Below, piece by piece: positions 24,201 through 35,230 of a DNA stretch of 64,000 nt. The stretch spans positions 272,099,369 to 272,163,368 of the forward strand of contig NC_057807.1 in the NCBI RefSeq assembly GCF_018294505.1, written 5' to 3'. This stretch comes from Triticum aestivum. Its lineage: Eukaryota > Streptophyta > Magnoliopsida > Poales > Poaceae. The position numbers and the translations under genes were made by a program. The number at the start of each line of letters is the position of its first letter. Position 1 is the stretch's first letter. The notes under the pieces were generated by a model that saw only the letters and a list, made by a program, of their open reading frames with translations, was not told where the DNA came from and did no database searches.

Positions 24201-24609
24201 CAAAGAGTTAATCTTCGACATAGTCCCATTCCGCAGTGGCTATCACGCCCTGCTCGGACGAACCGCATTTGCAAAATTCAACGCGGTGCCGCACTACACA
24301 TATCTCAAGCTCAAGATGCCAGGACCTCGCGGAGTCATTACGGTAAATGGAAACACCAAACGCTCTCTCCGAACGGAGGAGCACACGGCGGCCCTGGCAG
24401 TGGAAGTACAGAGTAGCCTCTCAAGGCAATTCTCCAATTCAGGTGTCAAACGTCCGGACAACGTCAAGCGAGCCCGAAGCAACCTGCAACAAATCCGGCT
24501 GGCACGTTCCGAGCAAGCATATCAGTGCGGCCCCAACCCCAGCCCTCACCAAATGGTGATATCGGTACCATGCGTACATAATTACTCCTTAGAGATACCA
24601 TGGGCATAA
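21246..24609 (+). pseudogene. E2 gag-protease polyprotein, broken
   Basis: The start at 21246 gives MDSSIINHDAVHGE and meets a stop after 19 codons. The frame continues, shifts near 21715, and a long open part (21740-22909) encodes the acidic and basic N-terminal region. After another shift near 22907 comes the Retrotrans_gag domain (GFKPVNIESYDGTTDP, RHWLNSLPAES), with a TGA where CGA is expected (23159). A RDCWVFKQADK segment follows near 23680. The last open part (23800-24609) is a retropepsin-like domain with an intact LMDGGSSLNLLY active-site block and HALLGRTAFAKFNAVPHY. No RT or integrase follows. The intact protease block contrasts with E1, where it is deleted. Confidence 0.87.
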
Positions 24610-25725
24610 GGGGAGGGGCACAACTACGGCACGCCCAGAATGCGGCTCAACCGCACTAAGGGGGCTCCCTATTCCGCCGTTTCCTTTTTATACACTTTCA
24701 AGACCCAACTATTTGGAAGGCCTGTCCGGCAATACACTCGCCGAACACACGATGCAACAGCCAGGGAGAGAACAAGTCGCGTCAAATGTCCAGGTGGTCT
24801 CTATAACGAGCTTAATACCTGTTTTACTTAGAGTCCCGCAGCTTGCCCCTGGAGGGGGACATGTCAAATAATCCCATCTCTTGCTTATCGCACTACTTGT
24901 ATCGTTCTGCTTTCATAGCAGCCCTTTTTTAATAAACAATACATAGCTCTTATCTATTATTGTACTCATCTATTTTTATATACAAATATGCTCAGTCATG
25001 ACATTCTGCAACCGTACACTTTGGTACGGACAATACACCAGGGGCTTAAACACCCCATAACATGGTGTGAGAAGACCGAACACTCTCATGAGTGCGGCAC
25101 CCCGAACTTATAGCACTATATGCATCGGCTCCGAATCATGTCTTTGGTCAATAGTTGGCTTTGCCCGGCTCCCATGTTTTGGTACCTTACGTTCCGCAAT
25201 GTTGGCTAAGGTAGCGCTGGGAGAACTACTACGATTGTTCCCCAGTTGAGCTGGGTTAACACCTCAGTAGAGAAAGCTAAAACTGATCGTCATGATAGTG
25301 CGAGAGACCGGTCGCTGTCCGCGAGGTTTCTCGAGTCCTTAAAGACTTATGCCTCTTAGAGCGAGGAACCGGACTTATCCGGCCTAGGCGTGGATAGTGC
25401 CCCGAACTCGGTCTTTCGAATACTAGGGGCTTCGCCGAAATTTAAAATTATAGAATTCTATGGCTAAGTGGGAGTGATAAAGCATTATAAGTCCGACGGC
25501 CTGGTTCGTTGTGCTGAGCGCCTCCCTAGATGGACCCAAGAATGGGAACAAGAGCGCTCAGGTTTATCCCGAACACCCCAGCACTCGTGGCATGGGGGTC
25601 GAAGCCGACGACTTGCATCTCTCAGATTTGATAAACGGCCGCACAGAAGGTAATATTTTAAATTAACAAGCGTTGCTTAACGCAAATGAACAAAGTTCTC
25701 AGCGTACAGGATAACAAATGCGATT
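24610..25725 (+). other. Non-coding middle of E2
   Basis: Similar to 14441-15606 of E1. An open stretch just after the protease (24640-24831) is Arg/Thr-rich and unrecognised. Otherwise no gene. Confidence 0.55.
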
Positions 25726-28700
25726 CTACTCAAAAATTACATCTTTGGAGCACTCATCCGCTATACGGCGGGCACCCTTCAGGACGCCCTTATAATACAT
25801 CTCGGGCGTGCGATACTCCTTGCCCGGCGGTGGCGCGTCCGTCAAAAGCTTCTCCGCGTCTAGCTTGCCCTAGTGCACCTTAGCACGGGCAAGGGACTGA
25901 CGGGCACCTTCAATGCAGATGGAGCGCTTGATGACCTCAATCCACAGACACGCGTCCACTAGCCGCCGCACCAGACCGAAGTAGCTCCCAGGCATGGCAT
26001 CTCCAGGCCACAGCCGAACTATGAGGCCCTTCATGGCCTGTTCGGCCACCTTGTGGAGTTCGACCAGCTGCTTCAGCTGGTCGCTCAGGGGCACCGGATG
26101 TCCGGCCTCAGCATATTGAGACCAGAACACCTTTTCCGTCGAGCTCCCCTCTTCGTCTCAGTAGAATGCGGCGGCATCAGACACGCTACGGGGCAGATTG
26201 GCGAATGCTCCTGGAGAGCTCCGGATTCGGGTAAGTAAAAGATAATTTACTTTTATATGCTTGCTTTGCATAAAGAATGCCTTACCCGCCGCTATTTTCT
26301 TTATCGCCTCGATCTCCTGGAGGGCTTTCTGGGCTTCGGCCTTAGCATTTTTGGCACTCTCAAGAGCCAAGGCAAGCTCGGACTCTCGAGTCTTTGAGTC
26401 ACGCTCCAAACTCTCGTGTTTTTCCACGAGAGCCTGGAGCTCTTGCCACACCTCCGCCACCCGCGCCTCCTGCTTCTCTCGCTCGGTGCGCTCCAAGGCC
26501 GCACTGTTTTCGGCCTTGGAGACCGCCTCCTTCAGGGTCGCCACCTCGGCTGTGGCCCCTACAACATTTACGTTGGTCCTGTCATTATTTGCAACCAAGT
26601 ATTTCTATATACATTTACATGTGGTCTTACGTACCCTCTTTATCCTCGAGCTGCTTCTTCGCACGGCCGAGCTCGCTCTCGGACCGCTCGAGGCTTTCCT
26701 TCAATGCATTGAACTCCGCAGTCAGTGCGGCAGAGGTCAGCAGTGCAGCCTGCATTCCCATATTGACATATTTTTATTAGACTCCTGCGTATATCTTTTT
26801 AGATCCTCAGCTCGGCTTTTCTTTCCGAACGCCGAACTGAGCATCAGGGGCTACTGTCTATGCGGTAACATTTTTATATGTTTTTAAACACATACCTCAA
26901 AGCCTGTTAACAGGCTTGTACAGGCTTCTGTCAGCCCGCTCTTGGCGGACTGAACCTTCTGAATCACCGCACTCATAATAGTGCGGTGTTCCTCGTCGAT
27001 GGAGGCGCCGTTAAGCACCTCCAGCAAATTGTCCGGCGCCTCCGGGTGGACGGAGGTCGCCGGCGTCGTAGGCTTGCCCTTCTTATGAAGGTGCCGCCTG
27101 TCGGACTCTGGAACCATTGATGGTTCCGGAGCAGTGTCCGGCCCAGGGCCGGACTTAGATCCCTCCGGGGTTTTACCACCTTTGGGCCTGGGGTCCGGGA
27201 GGTCGCCTTGTGGCGCCTCCAGGACCACTTCCTCCTGGTTTAGCCCCTTCTGGTACTCCACCTCGGCGTCGTCTGTTGGGAGAGGGGAGGAGGCCGTCGG
27301 AAGTGCAGCGCTATTCACATCTAACGAGTCCAGGGAGCCGCTCGACGAATCACCGAGCTGAGCACGGGACGGACTGCATAATTGAATTCATTGTCAGAAG
27401 GAACCATACATAAGAGGAGTGCCATAAGTTATTCTGGTATCCGGATACTTACAATTTTGCCAGGGGCTTGACCCTGGATGGCCATTCCTCCCCGCCGTCT
27501 TCGGCATCGGAGGCGTAATCCGGCAGAAGGGTCTTCCCCTTCTTGGACCCTCCGGCCTCCCCAGTCGGGGCGGCCTTCCTTTTCTTTCCTCCCCTCGTGG
27601 GAGGGGGAGAGGCTTCTTCTTCTTCTTCTTCTTCTTCTTCTTCTTCTTCCTCCTCTTCCTCGTCCTCAGAGGCGGAGGGTGCTTTGGGGTCGTCGGGCGA
27701 TGAATCCGACACCACCAGGTGCCGGGAACTCTTTCAGGTCCCCGTGGCCTTCTTCTTGGACTTTTTCTCCGGCACCACGTGAGGTGCCGGAACCAGTAGC
27801 TTCGCCAAGCGTGCGTCTGCTGGGCCTTCGGGAAAAGGGGCCGGACAGTCAAACTGTCCGGATGTCCTCTTCCAGTCCTATCAAAGGAATAGGAGTTTAG
27901 ATCCTACATAGAGTTAAACTATGAAATCCGAGTGTCCCGTAAAGGACTAAAAGTAAGCTTACTTTGGAGGCTTGGCGCTTGGCGCAGAATCCGCTATCCT
28001 CGGTGACGGGAGGGGAGACCTCAGAGCTCTTGAAAAGCACCTTCTAGGCGTCCTCGTGCTTTGTTTCGAAGAGCCGGGACAGAGCCTGGTGCTGGGCCGG
28101 GTCGAACTCCCACAAATTGAAGTCCCGTCGTTGACACGGGAGGATACGGCGGAAGAGCATGACCTGTACTACGTTCACAAGCTTGACCTTGTTGGTCACC
28201 AGGTCTCGGACGCAGGTTTGGAGTCCGGTCACCTCTTCCGAATTACACCACAACAGGCCCGTCTCTTTCCAAGATGTGAGCCGTGTAGGGATGCCGGATC
28301 AAAATTCGGGGGCCGCTGCCCACTCAGGGTCACGCGGCTCGGTTATATAGAACCACCCCGATTGCCACCCTTTGATGGTTTCCACGAAGGCACCCTCGAG
28401 CCATGTGACGTTGGCCATCTTGCCCACCATGGCGCCTCCGCACTCTGCTTGTCGGACCTTCACAACCTTCGGCTTGATGCTGAAGATCTTCAGCCATAGG
28501 CAAAAGTGAGGCTGGATGCGGAGGAAGGCCTCGCACACGACGATAAACGCCGAGATGTTGAGGATGAAGTTTGGGGCCAGATCGTGGAAGTCCAGGCCGT
28601 AGTAGAACATGAGCCCCCGGACGAACGGGTGAAGAGGAAAGCCCAGTCCGTGGAGGAAATGGGGAAGGAACACGACCCTCTCATGGGGACCGGGGGTGGG

Positions 28701-28826
28701 GATGAGTTGCCCCTTGTCTGGAAGATGGTGCACGATGTCGTCAGACAGGTATCCGGCCTTCCTTAGTTTTTTGATTTGCCCCTGCGTGAAGGAGGAGGCC
28801 ATCCATCTACCTCCCGCTCCGGACAT
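25726..28826 (-). pseudogene. E2 antisense gene, counterpart of the E1 one, broken
   Basis: Exon 1 starts MSGAGGRWMASSFTQGQ at 28826 and encodes the PF04195-like domain (GFPLHPFVRGLMFYYGLDFHDLAP, WFYITEPRD). It is broken by a stop near 28299 and reopens at 28253-28044. A low-complexity exon follows (KKRKAAP, poly-Glu tract at 27614-27657). Then comes 27318-26884 (LLEVLNGASIDEEHRT), a short coiled-coil exon ending at a GTACGTAAG donor near 26630, and a long coiled-coil exon to the final CSKDVIFE stop at 25726. Two late stops (TGA at about 26157, TAG at about 25868) fit C-to-T or G-to-A change of Arg and Trp codons. Exon order and C-terminal motif match E1. Confidence 0.7.
27612..27662 (-). repeat. 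TTC microsatellite coding poly-Glu in the antisense gene
   Basis: Twelve or more TTC triplets, then TCC/TTC, read as a Glu run of about 17 residues on the minus strand. Confidence 0.85.
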
Positions 28827-29370
28827 GATTGGAGAAGGTTGAGGTGGGAAGTGCGAGCTTGGGCGTTAGAGCTCGAGCGCACAGGGACGAATGAGCAGAG
28901 GAAGAAGGCGTGAATGGAAAGGGCGGATACTTATCCCCTTATATGGGCGGCCGAAACTACGAGCCCCCACCGGCCTAATAAAACTCGCTTATCTCCCAAG
29001 CGCCGCGGTTAATGGCGCGGTTGGGTTACCCACGCCCGTATTGATGAGAATCCCGGAATAAGGGGACACGGTCTCTGCTTCGACAAGACGTGCCAAGGAA
29101 ACCGCCTCGCTAAATGCGCTGAGGTGGAACAGTAAAACGATTCGAATAAAGGCCTGGCCGTGACGTCACGCTACGGAATACGTCTGCAGATCTGATTGGT
29201 GTAAATATTATTCTCTCTGCGGTGGAATGTGGAACTTATTTTGCAGAGCCGGACACTATCCTGGTGTTCAACATCTTCTATGAAGTATTCGTAGGAGGAT
29301 CCCGCCTTGCAATGCCGAAGACAACTTGCGCGCCGGACTCGTCGTCATTGAAGCCTGGTTCAGGGGCTAC
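28827..29370. other. Non-coding stretch between antisense gene and 3' LTR of E2
   Basis: Holds the candidate antisense promoter and the sense 3' tail shared with E1 and E3. No gene is seen. Confidence 0.55.
28938..28945 (-). promoter_or_regulatory. Candidate TATA box of the E2 antisense gene
   Basis: Minus-strand CATATAAG about 110 bp upstream of the antisense ATG, with a pyrimidine-rich leader between them. Confidence 0.4.
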
Positions 29371-29842
29371 TGAGGGAGTCCTGGATTAGGGGGTGTCCGA
29401 ATGGCCGGACTATGACCTTTGGCCGGACTCCCGGACTATGAAGATACAAGATTGAAGACTCCGTCCCGTGTCCGGATGGGACTTTCCTTGGCGTGGAAGG
29501 CAAGCTTGGTGATACGATATGAAGATCTCCTCCCATTGTAACCTACTCTGTGTAACCCTAGCCCTCTCCGGTGTCTATATAAACCGGAGAGTTTTAGTCC
29601 GTAGGACGAATAACAATCATACCATAGGCTAGCTTCTAGGGTTTAGCCTCTCTGATCTCGTGGTAGATCTACTCTTGTACTACCCACATCATCAATATTA
29701 ATCAAGCAGGAGTAGGGTTTTACTTCCATTGAGAGGGCCCGAACTTGGGTAAAAACATCGTGTCCCTTGTTTCTTGTTACCATCTGCCTAGACGCACAGT
29801 TTGGGACCCCCTACCCAAGATCTACCGGTTTTGACACCGACA
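29371..29842 (+). repeat. 3' LTR of E2
   Basis: Preceded by CAGGGGCTAC; ends GACACCGACA before the CCCTC duplication. Confidence 0.93.
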
Positions 29843-29847
29843 CCCTC

Positions 29848-30494
29848 CATAAGCTTCGGAGTGACATTTCCATAGTATTTATCCCTATTGATGCCTAGGT
29901 ACACAATGTCTAATAATACCATCTACTTCCTCTTTATAAAGATGTGGGTCATCCCAAAAGTAATGTCTTAAATCATAGAAGAATTTTATCTTTTGTTGGT
30001 ATGTAAAGCTAGGTGGTAAATATTTAGCAACAATGTAATTAGCATAGTTAGCATACCAAGGAGTACTATGAGAAACATTTATTGCAGCTAAATATTCATC
30101 ACTAAAACTATCATCAATAGGTAGTGGGTCATCAGGCACATTTTCAAGCCTAGATAAATTATCAGCTACGGGGTTCTCAGCTCCTTTTCTATCAATGATA
30201 TGTAAATCAAATTGTTGTAATAAGAGAACCCATCGAATAAGTCTAGGTTTAGCATCTTTCTTTTCCATAAGATATTTAATAGCAGCATGGTCCGTGTGAC
30301 CAGTTATTTTGGAATCAATAATATAAGGTCTAAATTTATCAAAAGCAAACACCACTGCTAAGAATTCTTTTCAGTACTAGCATAATTTCTTTGAGCACTA
30401 TCTAGAGTTTTACTAGCATAATGAATAGCATTCAATTTCTTATCAACTCTTTGTCCTAGAATAGCACCAACAACATAATCACTAGCATCACACA
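29848..30494 (-). pseudogene. RNase H and linker part of element B pol
   Basis: On the minus strand it starts MCDASDYVVGAILGQR, the beginning of the Gypsy RNase H domain. It continues through [33 protein letters not shown], and a linker ending [15 protein letters not shown] toward the integrase zinc finger. A long open part covers 30355-29885. A small frame disturbance separates it from 30494-30358. The upstream end joins RT across the candidate Helitron (30495-33548); the downstream end joins integrase across E2. Confidence 0.88.
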
Positions 30495-30975
30495 TTGAAC
30501 ATACAAAGGATGAAGGGGGTGCTAGGCAGGCCTGCGCCGTCCAGGTGTCGCTATGAATAGTGCGCATGGCGAGCGAGTCCCCCCGCCCCCCTACCCACAA
30601 GCCGTCAGCCCGCATCTCTGGCGCTCGCACACCGTAGCCGCCTCTCTCCTCTGCTCCCCCGCTCCAGCCGCCTCTCCCCCGCTTCCCTCCCCTCCTCTCA
30701 CGAACCCTAGCGCCACCACACCCTGCGTAGATGCTGCATCCCTCCCCGCTCTCCACTCGACCCCAACTCCAGGGGTCTCCTCTCCTCCAGCACCGTCGCT
30801 CCACCCTCTCCCGCGACCATCACCTTCCTTCCTCTTCAAAGGAAGGGAAGGGAAGGGCAGGGGAGGCCCCAGATCGACGCCCAGATCCGCAGCGGCACCG
30901 GCATGGGTGCGCCGTTGTCCAGATGGTCCTCGAGGATCGATGGATGGGGGCGGAACACTAGCCCCACACCCACCC

Positions 30976-31081
30976 ATGGATGACGACGACGGCGGTCTTC
31001 TCTCGATGGGGTGGGGAGCGAAGCTTCCTGATGCGGTGGCCCTCGATGCCCGCGACAGGCTGCAGCACCTAGACTTCAAAG
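30976..31081 (+). pseudogene. Captured first exon of an unidentified host gene
   Basis: A GC-rich 5'-UTR-like stretch (30550-30975) leads to ATG at 30976 in good context. The exon encodes 35 residues starting MDDDDGGLLSMGWGAKLPDA. It ends at AAAG|GTACGC, a clean splice donor, followed by CT-rich then AT-rich intron-like sequence. It does not resemble the surrounding elements. I do not recognise the gene. Whether further exons lie in 31082-33500 is unresolved. Confidence 0.45.
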
Positions 31082-33519
31082 GTACGCACGCACGCGCTCC
31101 ATCTTCCTCCCATCCCCTCTTCTTCTTCTTCTGGATTGGTTCGTGTGGCCATCGGTGTGCTTGATTCTCTTGTACCACATGCCCTAAGTAGTCAATTCCA
31201 TGCATTACTCAATAAAGATGCTCTAATCCTGCTATGCCAGTACTTATGCGTTGTACAAGAAACAATTAGTATGTTGTGCTTTGAGTGTATGATTCTCAAC
31301 AGGGTATGTATCAATCTCAACAGTAATGGTATGTATCCACTCACTCGCTCACTCTGTTTGTGTGCGCGCGTGTGCGCAGTTTCACATCCCTGAACCCAAA
31401 CCCTGAGACTTAGTTTTGAAATGTTCAGACCATATTTACTGAAGTGTGTCAGTGTTGGTTTACTTGTGATACTTGCTCCATTGTTGTGTTTAATCATATT
31501 GTCTAATCTTAGCATATGCTATGCTCGCCAAGTTCAACTATCAATATCTAATTTCTCATCTGATTTTGACACCTTGATCTTCTGTAGTTTTGTTTCACTT
31601 TTCAAGGATGAGTACCTTCACTTTGAAAATGAACTGGTCATATTTCTATTGGAAATGAAGTGATGTTGCTTCCTAGGTAAATAACTGAATTCTCTTCTAC
31701 TTTAGTAGATTCAGTGACTTTGCTTTAGAGTTGTTGTTTAACAGTAGCACTACCCCTGAGTAACTGGATCAGTGGCTGCCACTATGTAAATCTTAGTTCC
31801 ACTAGATATCATAATCATGGTTCTTCTGTGTTGGGTGATGATTTTATACATGCCAAAAAGTATCCATGCGATATGTTCTTTACTTCTGCACGTAACAGTG
31901 TGTTTTCCCACAAAAAATCTGGGATACACCATCAGTATCAACACCGGTAAAAAGAATCCAATCAAAACATGATGTTTTTCCCTTGGCTATATGTTTATTT
32001 GAAGGAAACCATTCAATTCTCAGTGATCTTTCTTTTTATGCTCCTTATTGCCATTTTTCCTAATGCGCCTATAGAAGTGATTTATCGGGTGTTTTGGTAT
32101 ATTATCTTATAAGGGAATGCCAAAGTTTTTTGGATTGTGAATTCTCTGGTCAGAATCGGTTGTTTTTTCCCTTGTGTTCATTTATTTCTCAGATTGCAGA
32201 ACTGACGAGTGTAGACTAAGTTGATGATCTACAGGTGTTGCTCCTCTCCCCTGATGTGTAGTGCAACTATAAATAGGGAGAGAATTGCGTGAGGAGAGCT
32301 CTCTTGCTATTATTCTAAGCTCACTCTTTGACTAATCTAAATGATCTCTCTGCTCACTGATCGATCAAGGAAGGCACTGCAATATCAGCAAGGACCAACA
32401 CAAAAAGAAGACCAATTAAGTTACTTGTGTTTAAGAGTACACTACTTTTGACTTTGGAGTCACACTGGTGAATGGGGCGTCGCATGGTCTATGCTGGAGG
32501 TGTTCACATATAACAAGTTCATTATTTGTTCCATTGGTCAGTTGTATAATCTGTGGGCGCACTTAAGTTGAATTATGCTCCTTTCTTGGTATTGGGAGAC
32601 AAGATACTGGCAGTTTTTACGTTACCAGACTGTTTATTAGTTATCTGTAGTTTTGTAACACTCTCCATTGTCAATGGTAGTTTAGATTCTTCGGGAAGAA
32701 TGGGTCTTGTATTTATATTATTCAATTGTGCAATAATCGATAGATAAAAAAAGATAGATACTTAAGAAGTTTACAGATTTGAGTATGAAAGTTTCACCCC
32801 GGTGAGTGTGGTATTGAATCATAACTCTAATTGTGGTTTAGTTTATTCTAGGTTGCCAGTACAGAGTATGAACACTTGCAGAGTTTAAATGGTAAAGTAG
32901 CAAAACAGTATTTTGTACTTGGTTTATACTCCGTACTTCATAGCTTTATCATACCCAGTTGCTCCCTTCGCCATATATTTTTTCACGGGGCCAAATAATT
33001 TGGTAGCCAAGCAACGAGCAATGTTTTCCCCTGTTTTGTATTTGCCTCTATTTTTTCACTGATATAATCATGTAAGCTACGACGCATGTCTCTGCCATGA
33101 TTTCCTTCGGTTGGATTTTGTGGATTTAGGTGTTGAAAAATTATGGGATGTGTATGCAGGATTAAGGACATGTACCTGCACTACAATGACAGATCTGGGC
33201 TGCTTCTTTGTGGCTTCCAAACTTGAAATGTTTGTTTGGAAGTTAGTTTAGTTTTTTGTTGTGGATTCACAGCTTCTCACATGTACCCTCCTCTTATACC
33301 TTTAGATTCCCAAAGAAACGAAATGAAGATATGGTGGCATGGTCTCAGTAGTACAACTTAAAGCCTTCCATGCTTTGTATTTTCTCTGAAATTTGTTTTT
33401 TATGTTAGATCCAGTGAGAAAAGGCGGCTTCGAAGCAGAGGATGCGGGAGTGTTGGCCACATTTGGTTTTCGACTTGGGTGTCTGAATATTCTCACAATA
33501 CTTGGCTCCCTCTCGCCCC
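31082..33519 (+). other. Intron-like interior of the candidate Helitron
   Basis: AT-rich, low-repeat sequence with several short ORFs and no recognised domain. A TATA-like CTATAAATAGGG occurs near 32268. Probably introns or flank of the captured gene. Confidence 0.35.
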
Positions 33520-33548
33520 TTGCACCATTGGCGCAACGAGTCATCTAG
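33520..33548 (+). other. Helitron-type 3' terminus
   Basis: TTGCACCA / TGGCGCAA (33520-33536, one A-C mismatch) forms a hairpin, then 8 nt, then CTAG (33545-33548) followed by host T. Confidence 0.6.
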
Positions 33549-34480
33549 TAATTTCAAAAGGCAAGTTTCAATCAGGTGGTTGGACAATAGGTGCAGAAAT
33601 TAAGGCTTTCTTGAGTGTTAAAGGCTTCTAAACAATCATCAGCAAAAACAAAACGAATATCCTTTTGCAAAAGACTCGTAAGAGGCCTTGAAATTTTAGA
33701 GAAGTCTTTGATAAATCTCCTACAGAAACCAGCATGCCCTAGGAAACTATGAATACCTTTTATATCTTTAGGACATGGCATTTTCTCAATCGCATCAACC
33801 TTAGCTTGGTCCACTTCGATACCTCTTTCAGAAATTTTATGACCCAAGAAAATGCCTTCATTAACCATAAAGTGGCACTTCTCCCAATTCAAGACAAGAT
33901 TTGTTTGTTCATGTCTCTGCAAAACTCGATCAAGATTGCTTAAACAATCATCAAAATACTTCCCATAAACAGAGAAATCATCCATGAAAACCTCAACAAT
34001 CTTTTCAAAAAAGTCAGAGAATATAGCAGCCATACATCTTTGAAAGGTAGTAGGTGCATTACATAAACCAAAAGGCATGCGTCTATAAGCATAGGTTCCA
34101 AAAGGACAAGTAAAAGTAGTCTTTTCTTGATCAGGTTGAGAAACAGGTATTTGTGAAAAGCCAGAATATCCATCAAGGAAGAAAAAGTGTGTGTGCTTAG
34201 ATAATCTTTCAAGCATCTGATCAGTAAAAGGCAAAGGGTAATGATCTTTTCTAGTTTCTTTGTTTAATTTTCTAAAATAAATTACCATCCTATAGCCTGT
34301 AAAAATTCTTTGTGTATTAAGTTCATTCTTATCATTCAGAACAACAGTTATACCTCCTTTCTTAGGGACACAATGAACATGACTTACCCATCTACTATTA
34401 GTTATAGGATAGATTATACCTGCTTCCAGAAGTTTTAATATTTCCAGAAGTGAACAATAACGGGTTTAGCATCAGGTTCC
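33549..34480 (-). pseudogene. Reverse transcriptase part of element B pol
   Basis: The minus-strand open frame 34288-33572 carries a complete Gypsy RT palm: FLDGYSGFSQIPV, YAYRRMPFGLCNAP, the catalytic FMDDFSVYG (about 33972-33989), and GHAGFCRRFIKDFSK. The same frame continues upstream (VPKKGGITVVLNDKNEL) to about 34430. There a deletion of some 17-20 codons and a frameshift break the junction with the upstream segment. After CTYC the frame is lost before the Helitron junction at 33549. Confidence 0.9.
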
Positions 34481-35230
34481 ATATTAATTTTGTGCTGACA
34501 TAGAGTGGGACTAATGCCCTTTAAATCATCAAGAGTGTATCCAATAGCACCTCGGTGCTTCCTTAGATCTTTCAATAATCTTTCTTCTTCATGTTCTGAA
34601 AGGTTAGCACTAATAATAATAGGATATATCTTCTTTTCATCAAGATAAGCATATTTCAAAGTGTCTGGCAATTGTTTTAATTCAAACACAAGATCACCTT
34701 TAGGTGGAGGAGGACCTCCTAGAGGTTCAATAGGCAAATTGTGTTTAAGTAGAGGACGTTGTTCAAAGAAAATCTTATCTATTTCCATTCCTTTCATGTA
34801 TATGTAAATCATTTTCATGGTCTAGCAAATATTGTTCTAAAGGATCAGTAGGTGGTAGAGCAATAGAAGCAAGACTAATTAATTCATCCTTACTAGGCAA
34901 TTCTTTTTCATGAAGCTTTCTACTAAACTTGGAAAAATTAAACTCATGAGACTCATTACCAAAACTAACTCCGACAGTTTGCTTCTCACAGTCTATTATA
35001 GCATTAACGGTGTTCAAGAAAGGTCTACCAAAAATAATGGGACAAAAGTCATCTTGTGGGGAACCAAGAACAAGAAAATCAGTAGGGTATTTTATTTTCT
35101 GACACAAGACTTCAACATCTCTAACAATCCCAATTGGTGATATAGTATCTCTATTAGCAAGTTTAATAGTAACATCTATGTCTTCTATCTCTGCGGGTGC
35201 TATGTCATTCATAATTTCTTGATATAAGGT
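34435..35230 (-). pseudogene. Protease-like and linker part of element B
   Basis: One open part (35230-34775) shows the degenerate retropepsin-like region of Athila elements (CPIIFGRPFLNTVNAIIDC). A second (34818-34435) continues with PIEPLGGPPPPKGDLVFELKQ and GAIGYTLDDLKGISPTLC, the region before RT. A frameshift near 34800 separates them. The 5' end is cut at 35231 by the CACTA end. Confidence 0.82.

Larger units (their letters stand above)
20728..29842 (+). mobile_element. Gypsy element E2, non-autonomous, with antisense gene
   Basis: LTRs at 20728-21198 and 29371-29842 start TGAGGGAGTCC and end ACCGACA. The target duplication CCCTC flanks it (20723-20727, 29843-29847). It has the same layout as E1: gag and protease on plus, no RT or integrase, intron-bearing gene on minus. 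By eye its LTRs differ by about 2% over the first 250 bp, less than those of E1, so E2 is probably the younger insertion. It splits the integrase of element B. Confidence 0.93.
30495..33548 (+). mobile_element. Candidate Helitron carrying a gene fragment
   Basis: The segment splits the RT-RNase H frame of element B with no target duplication. It lies between host A (30494) and host T (33549) and ends in CTAG. An imperfect 8-bp hairpin ends 8 nt before CTAG. These are the recognised Helitron 3' features. The 5' end reads TTGAAC, where TC is expected; a C-to-T change could explain it. Removing it rejoins the frame cleanly (LPFEI to MCDASDY). There is no Rep/helicase gene, so it would be non-autonomous. 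The content is non-repetitive and gene-like. Confidence 0.65.
8102..35230 (-). mobile_element. Gypsy element B, Athila-like, split by three insertions
   Basis: Read on the minus strand, B has protease/linker and RT (35230-33549), RNase H (30494-29848), integrase (20722-19500), an env-position pseudogene (10888-10367), a non-coding tail, a PPT and part of the 3' LTR (8778-8102). Insertions E1, E2 and a candidate Helitron interrupt it. Removing each one makes the flanking B sequence continuous. Its 5' end is cut by a CACTA end at 35231. Its LTR start (TGATACGTCCATTTTGCA in minus orientation) is typical of the Sabrina/WHAM group as I recall it. All coding parts are pseudogenes. Confidence 0.85.

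Noticed and set aside
26261..26887. 208-codon plus-strand ORF
   Set aside because: It is the complement of the coiled-coil exons of the E2 antisense gene, which match E1; no domain on the plus strand.
30553..31205. Long overlapping ORFs of about 200 codons on both strands
   Set aside because: GC-rich low-complexity sequence gives open frames on both strands; only the short 3' part with ATG and splice donor looks coding.
32268..32280. TATA-like CTATAAATAGGG in the candidate Helitron
   Set aside because: No following ORF or splice structure could be tied to it; noted only as sequence.
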